From CAZVWV01 sp964631745 (GTDB taxonomy: Bacteria > Bdellovibrionota_C > UBA2361 > JBGSMV01): a stretch of 9,304 nt of DNA. The DNA lies in the NCBI GenBank assembly GCA_964631745.1, contig CAZVWV010000139.1, positions 1-9,304 of the forward strand. Reading direction: 5' to 3'. Positions 1-6,662 of this stretch are shown here, piece by piece (the first letter of the stretch is position 1; every line of letters starts with the position of its first letter). Both the position numbers and the translations under genes were made by a program. The notes below the pieces were generated by a model that saw only the letters and a program-made list of their open reading frames with translations, was not told the DNA's origin and searched no databases.

Positions 1-109
1 CAAATTCTTAGGCCGATAGGCAGCAGCCGGTGCGAGCAGGTGGTGGCTACGCCCTCAACGATAATGCCACTATAACCACCGGCCGACGAGTCGTCGGCGC
101 TACTTAATA
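1..109 (+). repeat. MITE-like repeat element, copy A (left end outside window)
   Basis: This is the right two-thirds of an approximately 155 bp element seen complete at 1045-1199 and again, cut, at 9200-9304. The core from TTAGGCCGATAGGCAGCAG (8-26) to CCCTCAACGA (52-61) matches the other two copies with few substitutions. The right terminus at 77-109 contains the perfect hairpin arms GCCGACGA (82-89) and TCGTCGGC (91-98), then GCGCTAC and TAATA (105-109). That terminus is the inverted counterpart of the left end of copy B. No reading frame is conserved between copies, so the element is probably non-autonomous. The outer boundary is set by alignment to copy B and could be off by a few bases because the ends are AT-rich. 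Confidence 0.8.
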
Positions 110-317
110 TCCCTGCTTCGCCCGGGGTTTTTGAGCAAATACGAACTATGAAGGCCTACCTTCACCGGCGCTCGCCTGAGAGGCGGGAGAGAAGACGGGC
201 CATTAGGGCTAAACTCTCTTCTCGCTCTCGGTATATTCCGGTGCAGGTTAAAGATCAGGTTTTCTTGCGAGATAATCCGCAGGCGAGTATAGTCTGGAAT
301 TGCCCAGTCAATGTCCC
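110..317. other. Non-coding stretch between repeat A and the toxin gene
   Basis: I see no credible gene here. Short frames on both strands are arginine-rich, lack a Shine-Dalgarno and run into the repeat or antisense to the toxin gene. Small inverted repeats are present: TGAAGG/CCTTCA at 149-164 with a four-base loop, and GAGAAGA (189-195) with TCTTCTC (217-223). Neither has a T-tract on the minus-strand side, so neither is a convincing terminator for the toxin operon. CCCGGGGTTTTTGA (121-134) nearly matches, inverted, a stretch at 9144-9157 beside copy C. Confidence 0.5.
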
Positions 318-710
318 TCACCAACAGGATTTAACATGCGCATATTCTATAATGCGCTTATCGGCTGTTATTATGCTGGCATCGTGTAGTCGTGCCGTGG
401 CAACTATAATCCTGTCCGCTGGGTCCGCATGAAATTGTTCCGGCAAAGAGTATGACTCTTCCATAACGTCCAGGTCGATCGGAACTATATTCCAATTATT
501 TAGCTCAATGAAATGTCGAAACCATATTTTCCAATGCCTATCCAAGGTCAATCTGCCTCGAAGGACACCGCAGGCCAACTCCGCACAGCTTATCGGTGAC
601 ACATATATGGTTGCATCGCTTTCAAGAATCGCCTTGCGGGCAATAGCGGTTAAACGCTCTTGCTCGGAGACTGCCCATAGGATGGCACAGGTATCGAGTA
701 CAATATTCAT
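318..710 (-). CDS. vapC: VapC-type PIN-domain ribonuclease toxin
   Basis: This 130-residue protein has the size and layout of a PIN-domain toxin. The four acidic residues expected to bind Mg2+ are visible: D6 in LDTCAILW, E44 in SCAELACGV, D99 in DPADRIIVATA and D117 in ITADKR. PIN toxins of the VapC class are endoribonucleases that block translation by cutting structured RNA, commonly initiator tRNA or 23S rRNA; the target here cannot be read from sequence. The start ATG lies two bases after the antitoxin stop, so the pair is co-transcribed and probably translationally coupled. GGGAG is the nearest Shine-Dalgarno-like match, rather far upstream inside the antitoxin gene. All catalytic positions are intact and no frameshift is seen, so the toxin looks active. 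It belongs to the subgroup usually paired with Phd/YefM antitoxins. Confidence 0.93.
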   Translation of the reverse strand: MNIVLDTCAILWAVSEQERLTAIARKAILESDATIYVSPISCAELACGVLRGRLTLDRHWKIWFRHFIELNNWNIVPIDLDVMEESYSLPEQFHADPADRIIVATARLHDASIITADKRIIEYAHVKSCW

Positions 711-712
711 GC

Positions 713-949
713 CTATTTATGCATCTCCCAATCTGACTCCTCAAAGAAAGGCTGCGTAGGATCTGAATTGAAAACGACCGACCCGCTGCCGCAACCAAGC
801 TTGGTCCGATTGTTATGGCGTGGTGTTATTGGTGAAATAGTTGCCACGGCGACATTTCGGCGAGTTATGGAAAACGTCTTGCCTTTCTCGACCATTTTAA
901 GAATGCCGGAGATTCCTTTTCTTAGATCGATAACTGTTACTTCCTTCAT
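713..949 (-). CDS. Phd/YefM-family antitoxin of the VapC toxin
   Basis: This 78-residue protein is encoded directly upstream of the PIN toxin. Its N-terminus (MKEVTVIDLRKGISGILKMV) is typical of the Phd/YefM DNA-binding fold, with the usual run on to a strand of the form FSITRRNVAVATISP at about 26-40. The C-terminal part, with LGCGSGSV at 51-58 and an acidic/aromatic tail FFEESDWEM, resembles the toxin-binding end of Phd-type antitoxins that partner VapC. It is expected to neutralise the toxin by occupying the PIN active site and, with the toxin, to repress its own promoter. No strong Shine-Dalgarno precedes the ATG. A -10-like TACAAT lies only six bases upstream, so translation could be leaderless. 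I use the ATG because the family's N-terminal strand starts there. Confidence 0.9.
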   Translation of the reverse strand: MKEVTVIDLRKGISGILKMVEKGKTFSITRRNVAVATISPITPRHNNRTKLGCGSGSVVFNSDPTQPFFEESDWEMHK

Positions 950-955
950 CTGTTA

Positions 956-1000
956 ATTGTATCATCTTAGTTGTACGTTTTAAAGTACTTGTTTATGTAC
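956..1000 (-). promoter_or_regulatory. Candidate promoter and three-box operator of the toxin-antitoxin operon
   Basis: GTAC occurs three times at exactly 12 bp steps (973-976, 985-988, 997-1000), in an AT-rich stretch just upstream of the antitoxin start. Each box is palindromic and the steps are close to one helical turn. This fits cooperative binding of dimers of the antitoxin or the toxin-antitoxin complex, the usual autoregulation of Phd and VapB systems. A -10-like TACAAT (minus strand, 961-956) lies between the boxes and the start codon; the matching -35 (TTTAAA or similar) is poor and overlaps the boxes. The spacing is seen directly; its use as an operator is inferred. Confidence 0.45.
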
Positions 1001-1044
1001 ATTTAGGTGCTGCCACAAATATCAGTAATATCAAAATGTTACAT

Positions 1045-1199
1045 TATTAGTGGCGCCGACGACTCGGCGGCCGGTGCCACTGGGTGGCACTAAATGTTAG
1101 GCCGACAGGCAGCAGTCAGTGCGAGCGGGAGGTGGCTGCCGCCCTAACGAGCAGTGCTGTTATGACCACCGGCCGACGAGTCGTCGGCGCTACATAATA
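1045..1199 (+). repeat. MITE-like repeat element, complete copy B
   Basis: This is the only complete copy in the window. The left end TATTA-GTGGCGCCGACG... (1045-1076) is the inverted complement of the right end ...GGCGCTAC-A-TAATA (1167-1199). Over the 27 bases from GTGGCGCC to CCGGTG I count two mismatches, plus a one-base indel outside them. Each terminus is itself a hairpin; the right one has perfect arms GCCGACGA/TCGTCGGC at 1172-1188. Inside are a perfect hairpin GTGCCAC-TGG-GTGGCAC (1074-1090), GTTAGG (1097-1102) facing CCTAAC (1143-1148), and GGTGG (1131-1135) facing CCACC (1166-1170). No gene fits inside. The element separates the toxin-antitoxin control region from the glycosyltransferase operon. 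No clear target-site duplication is visible. TIRs, size and lack of coding capacity suggest a non-autonomous transposable element, though the conserved core is unusual for one. Confidence 0.8.
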
Positions 1200-1369
1200 G
1201 TGGTGCGCGATAGTTGTGCGCGAAGGCGGACCGAAATCGCCCACACTTCATGAGCAGATACCCGAAAATCTCGCTTACCGCCTGATATCACTACATTTAT
1301 TCGCTGTAACATTCCAGCTTAAACACACATCTAAAGCACACGGGCTAATCCGTTCATATTTTGGCATTT

Positions 1370-1383
1370 GGAGCGATACATTG
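1370..1383 (+). promoter_or_regulatory. Ribosome binding site favouring a TTG start at 1381
   Basis: GGAG at 1370-1373 lies seven bases before an in-frame TTG at 1381. The more distal in-frame GTG at 1216 has no Shine-Dalgarno and sits within a short direct repeat, GTGCGCGA (1203-1210 and 1216-1223), next to the mobile-type element. No in-frame ATG lies between them. The TTG start leaves 10 residues before the first glycosyltransferase strand, as expected for the family. Confidence 0.5.
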
Positions 1384-3327
1384 AGCGATATTCCGGAACT
1401 TCTCGACCGTTCCATAAACGTGGTCGTATTCAGCAAAGACAGGGCCTTTCAGTTAGAGGGCACGCTGGCTTCATTTTTCGCGCGTTGTAAAGATCACGAG
1501 CTAGCAAAGGTGTATGTCCTTTACCGCACCACATCGCCACACATCGCCGCACAATATGAATCGCTCAAGTTTTCCTATCCTTCTGTAACATTCGTTGAGG
1601 AGATCAGTTTCAAGCAGCAGCTGCACGCGCTCATGCTCTCGCGCTACATTCTTTTTCTGGTCGATGACAATATCTTTGTCAGAGATTTTAGCTTATTCAA
1701 TACCATACGCGGTCTGGAGCATTTTCCCACAGCCATCGGATTTTCGTTACGCTTAGGTTTCAATACCACGTACTGCTATCCATTGAACAAAAACCAGGAA
1801 ATTCCAAAATTAGCTGAGATATACATCTCAGAAACGGACCGCATCTTTTGTTATTCCTGGACTTCAGGTGAGCATGATTTCAAGTATCCTCTGGAAGTTT
1901 CAAGCTCAATCTATCGCTGCGCCAATTTGCGTCCAGTACTGGAACTTTTAGATTATAATCATCCCAATTCGCTTGAAGCCAAATTGGCCGAGAAGATCTC
2001 GGAAGCAGAAAAATCGCATCCCCTACTCCTGACATTCGAGAAATCAGTCACGTTTTGTAATCCCGTTAACAAAGTCCAAGTGGTTGCTCCGGACAACCGC
2101 GCTGGAGATCAATTTCACTACAGCGTCGAAACCTTAAGCCAATGGTTCGACGATGGTCAGCGGCTGGATGTGGACTCATATCTTGGATATACGCCTAAAG
2201 CTTGTCACGAGGAGGTGCCGCTTCGCACCAGAGATCTCTCAAGTGCTAAGAAGACGGAGATCTATGTGACCCCAAATACGCTGGTGTCCGTAGTGATTCC
2301 CTGTTACAAACAGGCCCACTTTCTTGAGGAATCAGTAGATAGCGTGGTCTCGCAAAGCTATCAGGCATGGGAACTCATTATTGTAAATGACGGCAGTCCC
2401 GACAACACCTCTGAGGTAGCAAACGCCCTGATTGCAAAATATCCAGAACGCCAAATTAGGTTGATTGAAAAAGAGAACGAGGGCCTAGCAGAGGCACGAA
2501 ACACCGCCATCGCCGAGGCAAACGGTGAGTGGATCGCGTGCCTTGATAGCGATGATAAATTTGCGCCAAATTATCTGGCGCGCTTGCTGCAGGAAGCTGC
2601 CAGCGATGCGAGTATCAATCACGTATGCAGTTACCTAAACGAATTTGATGCCCGGCAAAATACGTTAATGGTAGTACCGTATGAGCGCCAAGGCCTTCTC
2701 ATGAACAATATGTTTCCATATTGCAGCCTCTATAAACGCGCGCTCTGGGTAGCTGCGGGCGGCTATATGCCGATTATTCCTTTTGGAGCCGAGGACTGGA
2801 ATTTTTGGGTAAGCTGCATCGACCAGATTAACCCGCGCCTCGTCAGAGAGCCTCTATTCTTCTACCGTAAGCATCAAAATTCATCGATGGTCGATGGCGT
2901 GCTTAAGCACCAAGATCTGGTGAACTCCTGTCTGTACACAATTCACCCCCAGCATCACAGATTCGAAACGTTGCTTGGTGCGCATGCTTGCATCGCCTCA
3001 ATGGACCTCGAAACTAGAAACGCGATTGAGCGGTTGATCGATAAATTCCCCCAATACGGTCAACCGTATTTTTGGCGCGCCCTAAATGAGCATGCCCAAG
3101 GGCACTGGCGCAAAGCTTTGAGGGATTACCGCATGGCCGCGCAGCTAATGCCCAAGCACGATTGGCAAGCGCTTACCCGAGAGGTGCAGCTGTTGCAACA
3201 AATTAACGCGCATACCGAGGCCGCTGAAGTGGCACAACGCGCGCTCAACCAGTTTCCAACTCTGCCATTCAGAAATGAATTTCAACAGGTCATTTCCGCT
3301 GGCGTTGAGACATCTGCAAGGGTCTAA
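1381..3327 (+). CDS. Two-domain GT-A glycosyltransferase with TPR-like C-terminus
   Basis: From the TTG start the protein has 648 residues; the frame stays open to a GTG at 1216 (703 residues). Residues below use the longer form. Domain 1 (about 67-330) is GT-A-like: INVVVFSKDRAFQLEGTL, a VDDN at 149-152 in the metal-binding position, and EHDFKYPLEVSS followed by NHPNSLEAKL (248-257), a signature of a poorly characterised polysaccharide glycosyltransferase group. Domain 2 (356-560) is a classic GT2: VSVVIPCYKQ, NDGS (391-394), DSDD (444-447) and the catalytic-base motif GAEDWNFW (524-531). The tail (615-685) looks like one or two TPR helical pairs (WRALNEHAQGHWRKALRDY). No signal peptide or membrane helix is apparent, so it probably acts in the cytoplasm, transferring two sugars onto a lipid-linked or protein-bound glycan. 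It is followed two bases later by the GT4 fusion gene. The sugar donors cannot be deduced. Confidence 0.88.
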   Translation: MSDIPELLDRSINVVVFSKDRAFQLEGTLASFFARCKDHELAKVYVLYRTTSPHIAAQYESLKFSYPSVTFVEEISFKQQLHALMLSRYILFLVDDNIFVRDFSLFNTIRGLEHFPTAIGFSLRLGFNTTYCYPLNKNQEIPKLAEIYISETDRIFCYSWTSGEHDFKYPLEVSSSIYRCANLRPVLELLDYNHPNSLEAKLAEKISEAEKSHPLLLTFEKSVTFCNPVNKVQVVAPDNRAGDQFHYSVETLSQWFDDGQRLDVDSYLGYTPKACHEEVPLRTRDLSSAKKTEIYVTPNTLVSVVIPCYKQAHFLEESVDSVVSQSYQAWELIIVNDGSPDNTSEVANALIAKYPERQIRLIEKENEGLAEARNTAIAEANGEWIACLDSDDKFAPNYLARLLQEAASDASINHVCSYLNEFDARQNTLMVVPYERQGLLMNNMFPYCSLYKRALWVAAGGYMPIIPFGAEDWNFWVSCIDQINPRLVREPLFFYRKHQNSSMVDGVLKHQDLVNSCLYTIHPQHHRFETLLGAHACIASMDLETRNAIERLIDKFPQYGQPYFWRALNEHAQGHWRKALRDYRMAAQLMPKHDWQALTREVQLLQQINAHTEAAEVAQRALNQFPTLPFRNEFQQVISAGVETSARV

Positions 3328-3329
3328 AA

Positions 3330-6300
3330 ATGCGTAAATTAAAGATTCTTCACACCGTTGAGTTTTATGCGCCGCATGTGGGGGGTGCGCAACTGGTTGT
3401 GCAACGAATCTCTGAGTACTTGGCGGCACGCGGCCATGATGTCACCGTTGCTACCACGAAACTAAAAGATCGTAATTTTTCCGAACTTAACGGGGTCAAG
3501 ATTCGTGAATTCAATCTTGAGGGGAATCTGGCACACGGCTTTGACGGCGACGATATGGATAACTATCGCCAGTTCGTGGAGAGCTTTGGTGCCGACGTCA
3601 TGATGAACTACGCTGCGCAACAGTGGGCCACGGATTTGGCTCTAAGCTGTGTGCTGAAGCGAGCAGCCGCAAAAGTGAATATACTCTGCCCATGCGGTTA
3701 CTCTGCTCTAAAAGACCTCGATAACTTGGCCCACCCCGAGTACGAAAAGTATTACAAGCGCTACCTTCCGGCCACACTCCAAGCTTACGATGCGGTTGTT
3801 TACCATTCCGCGCGCTATAAAGATTACGAGTTTGGGCAGAGACTCGGACTGAAAAATTCGGTGGTTATACCAAACGCCGTCGAGGTAGAGGAGTTTGAAA
3901 AGCCCACAACCATAGATTTCCGCAGAAAATACGGAATCGACACTAAATATATGCTGCTTTCAGTGGGATCCTTCGCCGTTTATAAGGGGCAAGAAAATCT
4001 TGTGCAAGCCCTGATTAAGATGTGGCGCAACGATTCCACCCTCGTATTGATCGGTAGCAATCACGGCACCCTGCAACAGATCGTGAGCCAGTCTTTTGGC
4101 ATGCCCGTTAAGTTCCTGGTTGATGTTCCGCGTGCGGACACGGTCGCTGCATTCAAATCAGCGGATCTCTTCATGTTCGGCTCGGAAGTCGAGGCTTTTC
4201 CGTTGGTGATCCTTGAATCCATGGCGTCGAAATTGCCATATGTCTCGACTGAATGTGGCAATATCGCAGAGCTGAGTGGCGGCCTAGTCTGCAGCCTTGA
4301 TGATTTGGCTACAGCATCCAGTGCGCTTCTTGAGGACCCACACCGCAGAAAGGAGCTGGGGCGGCAAGGTCACAAAGAGGTGACTGAGAAATACACCTGG
4401 AATATTATCCTCAAGCAGTATGAAGATCTGTACTATACGCTATTGAGCGCAAGCGACCAACCTCCACCAATCAACCCTACCACCGCCAAAGTAGAAATTT
4501 CAGGACACGAGAAGGAAGAGCAAATCATGCAGAATGTCAACGAACCCGCAATTAAGAAAACGGCTTTAGTTTCTAAACCAATCTTTGTTGAGCCTGCGCG
4601 CGATACCGACATCAAGGAAGTCTTAGATACCGAAGAACAACGGAAACTTAGTAAGCTCTTGCCGTTCTCCGAAAGCTTATTCCAAAAAGTTAAGGAGATG
4701 CTGACTAATAAAGATAATTCGGTCTTTGAATTTCTTCGGCAAACGTTTGGAGCTGCCATTGCAGACGATCTTGATTCGGGACGAGTAGTGCTGCTCCATT
4801 TTTACGGCATCCTTGGCGCGGAGAAACTTGCATTTGCAGGAAAATGCCTGACTGCATTTAGCAACAGGGGTATATGGGAACCTATCCTTAAACATATCTC
4901 GAACTATTACGCCTCACGTATCCCAAATTTAGGCCAAGCTCCCATAAGTTACTCAGAGATGACAAACGAACTAAAACTCTCAGGCTTACTCTCCGGTTGG
5001 CAAGCCATCTGGCTATTTACCCTTCAGTCATCAAGTACCGCCAAATTTAGCGAGGAACAATTGAAAGACTGCTACCTCCACCAGTCCCACGCCAAAAAGG
5101 TATTGGAAACCTTCTTTCCTCAAACCGTCCAAGCAAATGGTCAAGCAATCACACAACCAGCCCAAGATCTTGCTTACGAAACCGATCTGGTTGCTGACTT
5201 AAGGGCCAGAGATCTTTGGGCTGAAGGCTATCCATTACGCTTACACTTGGGCTGTGGCGAAAAGAAATTTGCGGGATATGTCAACATTGACTATCCGCCC
5301 AGTGAACATAACGTAATGACTATCCGGCCGGATTATTTGGCTGATATCACCAGACTCCAATGCCCACCCTCTTCCATCGATGAGATTCGGCTTCACCATG
5401 TTTTTGAACATTTCAGCCGTGTTAAAGCTCTCTCGTTACTTATTCGATGGCACCAGTGGCTTAAGATTGGAGGTGTACTTCATATTGCAACGCCCGACCT
5501 TATGGGGTCGGCACGGAATCTTGTGGCAAACTCATCCTGGAAGACAAAGATGGGCACGGTTAGACATCTTTCCGGTGACCAAGCTGCTAGCTGGGCGTAT
5601 CATCTCGATCACTGGTTCCCGGAGCGCTTCGAGCACACCCTTAAGCATCTAGGTTTTGAGCGGGTTGAAACTTCCTCCGATAACTGGCCTCAGGAACCAT
5701 ATTTGGCCAATGTTGAAGCCGTGGCATATAAGACCGTAAACTTAAGTGAGCAGGAGCTTATCGCAAGAGCTGAATCGATCCTTCGTGAAAGCATGGTAGC
5801 GGATCAAGAGGAAGACACTTTTCAAGTATGGAAAAGGCAGCTTAAGGAAGCACTTAACTGGGAACACACCGAAACGGCTCCCACAACACCCTCCTCTGCA
5901 GCACCGACTATCGTGGGACTTTTCGAGAATTTGGAGAAATCCAATTTACCGCTGATTGAGATTAAGGATTTTAACCAACGTTCGCGTGACCGTTGGGTAG
6001 AGGAGAAGGCCGCGACTTTAAAACCGAACTCAACGGTCCTAGACGTCGGTGCCGGTACCTGCCCTTATAAGAAATCATTTTCGCACTGCCAATACACGAC
6101 CCATGACTTCAAAGCCTATACCGGAGAAAAATTGGGCGGAACCACCGAATACGGCGGAATAGATATCGAATCAGACATAGTCAGTATTCCGGTGCCTGAT
6201 AATTCCTTTGACGCCATCTTATGCACAGAGGTATTAGAGCATGTACCCGAGCCGATTGCGGCGCTGAGGGAGATGGCTAGAATACTAAAACCAGGAGGAA

Positions 6301-6641
6301 GAATTTTTATAACCGCGCCACTTGGGTCCGGCCTACATCAATTACCTTTTCATTATTACGGCGGTTATACCCCTGGCTGGTATGAGAAATTCTTTGCGGA
6401 GTTCGGTCTAGATCCGATTGAGATAATTCCGAATGGTGGATTCCATCGGCTTCTCGCCCAAGAATGCATGCGCTTCGCACGCGAAATTCCAGACTGCTGC
6501 AACCTGCCGGAGGAACAAAGGGATGCGCTAATGGGCTTTATGCAAGAGACATTGCCGCGCTTCCTGTTTGCGGTCGAGGAGAAGTCCTTTAATGATCAGT
6601 TCACAGTAGGATATCACGTTGAGGGCCTGAAGCGGCCATAA
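3330..6641 (+). CDS. Fusion protein: GT4 glycosyltransferase, unknown helical region, two SAM methyltransferases
   Basis: This 1103-residue protein has four parts. Residues 1-372 are a GT4 (GT-B fold) glycosyltransferase: EFYAPHVGGAQ near the start, VGSFAVYKGQENL (212-224) in the donor domain, and an EX7E-type pair E288/E296 in EVEAFPLVILESMAS. A polar linker follows. Residues about 425-600 are mostly helical and match no family I recognise. Residues 636-800 are a class I methyltransferase: LHLGCGEKKFAGYVNID (638-654), HHVFEHF (689-695), LKIGGVLHIATPDL (711-724). After a Thr/Pro/Ser/Ala-rich linker (847-860), residues 880-1103 hold a second one: VLDVGAGTCPY (903-913), DNSFDAILCTEVLEHV (957-972), ILKPGGRIFITAP (985-997). 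The likely role is adding a sugar and methylating the glycan. AAGGG (3318-3322) lies seven bases before the ATG. No membrane segment is evident. The acceptor and methylated positions are unknown. Confidence 0.92.
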   Translation: MRKLKILHTVEFYAPHVGGAQLVVQRISEYLAARGHDVTVATTKLKDRNFSELNGVKIREFNLEGNLAHGFDGDDMDNYRQFVESFGADVMMNYAAQQWATDLALSCVLKRAAAKVNILCPCGYSALKDLDNLAHPEYEKYYKRYLPATLQAYDAVVYHSARYKDYEFGQRLGLKNSVVIPNAVEVEEFEKPTTIDFRRKYGIDTKYMLLSVGSFAVYKGQENLVQALIKMWRNDSTLVLIGSNHGTLQQIVSQSFGMPVKFLVDVPRADTVAAFKSADLFMFGSEVEAFPLVILESMASKLPYVSTECGNIAELSGGLVCSLDDLATASSALLEDPHRRKELGRQGHKEVTEKYTWNIILKQYEDLYYTLLSASDQPPPINPTTAKVEISGHEKEEQIMQNVNEPAIKKTALVSKPIFVEPARDTDIKEVLDTEEQRKLSKLLPFSESLFQKVKEMLTNKDNSVFEFLRQTFGAAIADDLDSGRVVLLHFYGILGAEKLAFAGKCLTAFSNRGIWEPILKHISNYYASRIPNLGQAPISYSEMTNELKLSGLLSGWQAIWLFTLQSSSTAKFSEEQLKDCYLHQSHAKKVLETFFPQTVQANGQAITQPAQDLAYETDLVADLRARDLWAEGYPLRLHLGCGEKKFAGYVNIDYPPSEHNVMTIRPDYLADITRLQCPPSSIDEIRLHHVFEHFSRVKALSLLIRWHQWLKIGGVLHIATPDLMGSARNLVANSSWKTKMGTVRHLSGDQAASWAYHLDHWFPERFEHTLKHLGFERVETSSDNWPQEPYLANVEAVAYKTVNLSEQELIARAESILRESMVADQEEDTFQVWKRQLKEALNWEHTETAPTTPSSAAPTIVGLFENLEKSNLPLIEIKDFNQRSRDRWVEEKAATLKPNSTVLDVGAGTCPYKKSFSHCQYTTHDFKAYTGEKLGGTTEYGGIDIESDIVSIPVPDNSFDAILCTEVLEHVPEPIAALREMARILKPGGRIFITAPLGSGLHQLPFHYYGGYTPGWYEKFFAEFGLDPIEIIPNGGFHRLLAQECMRFAREIPDCCNLPEEQRDALMGFMQETLPRFLFAVEEKSFNDQFTVGYHVEGLKRP
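4512..4529 (+). promoter_or_regulatory. In-frame internal ribosome binding site and ATG within the fusion gene
   Basis: AAGGAAGAG (4512-4520) precedes an in-frame ATG at 4527 (residue 400) by six bases. The site falls in the polar linker just after the GT4 domain, which ends near residue 372, the usual end for GT4 enzymes. It would permit separate translation of the helical-methyltransferase part, or it may be the remnant start of a formerly separate gene. Sequence alone cannot show whether it is used. Confidence 0.35.
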
Positions 6642-6662
6642 GTTACTATGGGGTTCGATATT

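Noticed and set aside
100..324. Minus-strand frame of 74 codons downstream of the toxin gene.
   Set aside because: It starts at a TTG overlapping the toxin stop, runs into repeat A and has no recognisable features.
148..432. Plus-strand frame of 94 codons starting MKAYLHRRSPERRERR.
   Set aside because: It overlaps the toxin gene antisense, has no Shine-Dalgarno and arginine-rich composition, and matches no family.
1097..1199. Possible integron attC sites: GTTAGGC matches the GTTRRRY core, copies are direct-oriented, and a toxin-antitoxin pair lies between two of them.
   Set aside because: The matching RYYYAAC lies downstream rather than upstream of the GTT core, A and C read CTTAGGC, the block between B and C is far too large and multigenic for a cassette, and the TIR architecture explains the repeats better.
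1172..1199. Rho-independent terminator at the element's terminal hairpin.
   Set aside because: The stem is followed by GCTACATAATA rather than a T-tract, in every copy.
4433..4895. Minus-strand frames inside the fusion gene.
   Set aside because: Shadows of a strongly supported coding frame, with no domain of their own.
6642..6662. Bidirectional terminator between the convergent operons.
   Set aside because: The 21 bp gap contains no GC-rich inverted repeat with flanking A/T tracts.
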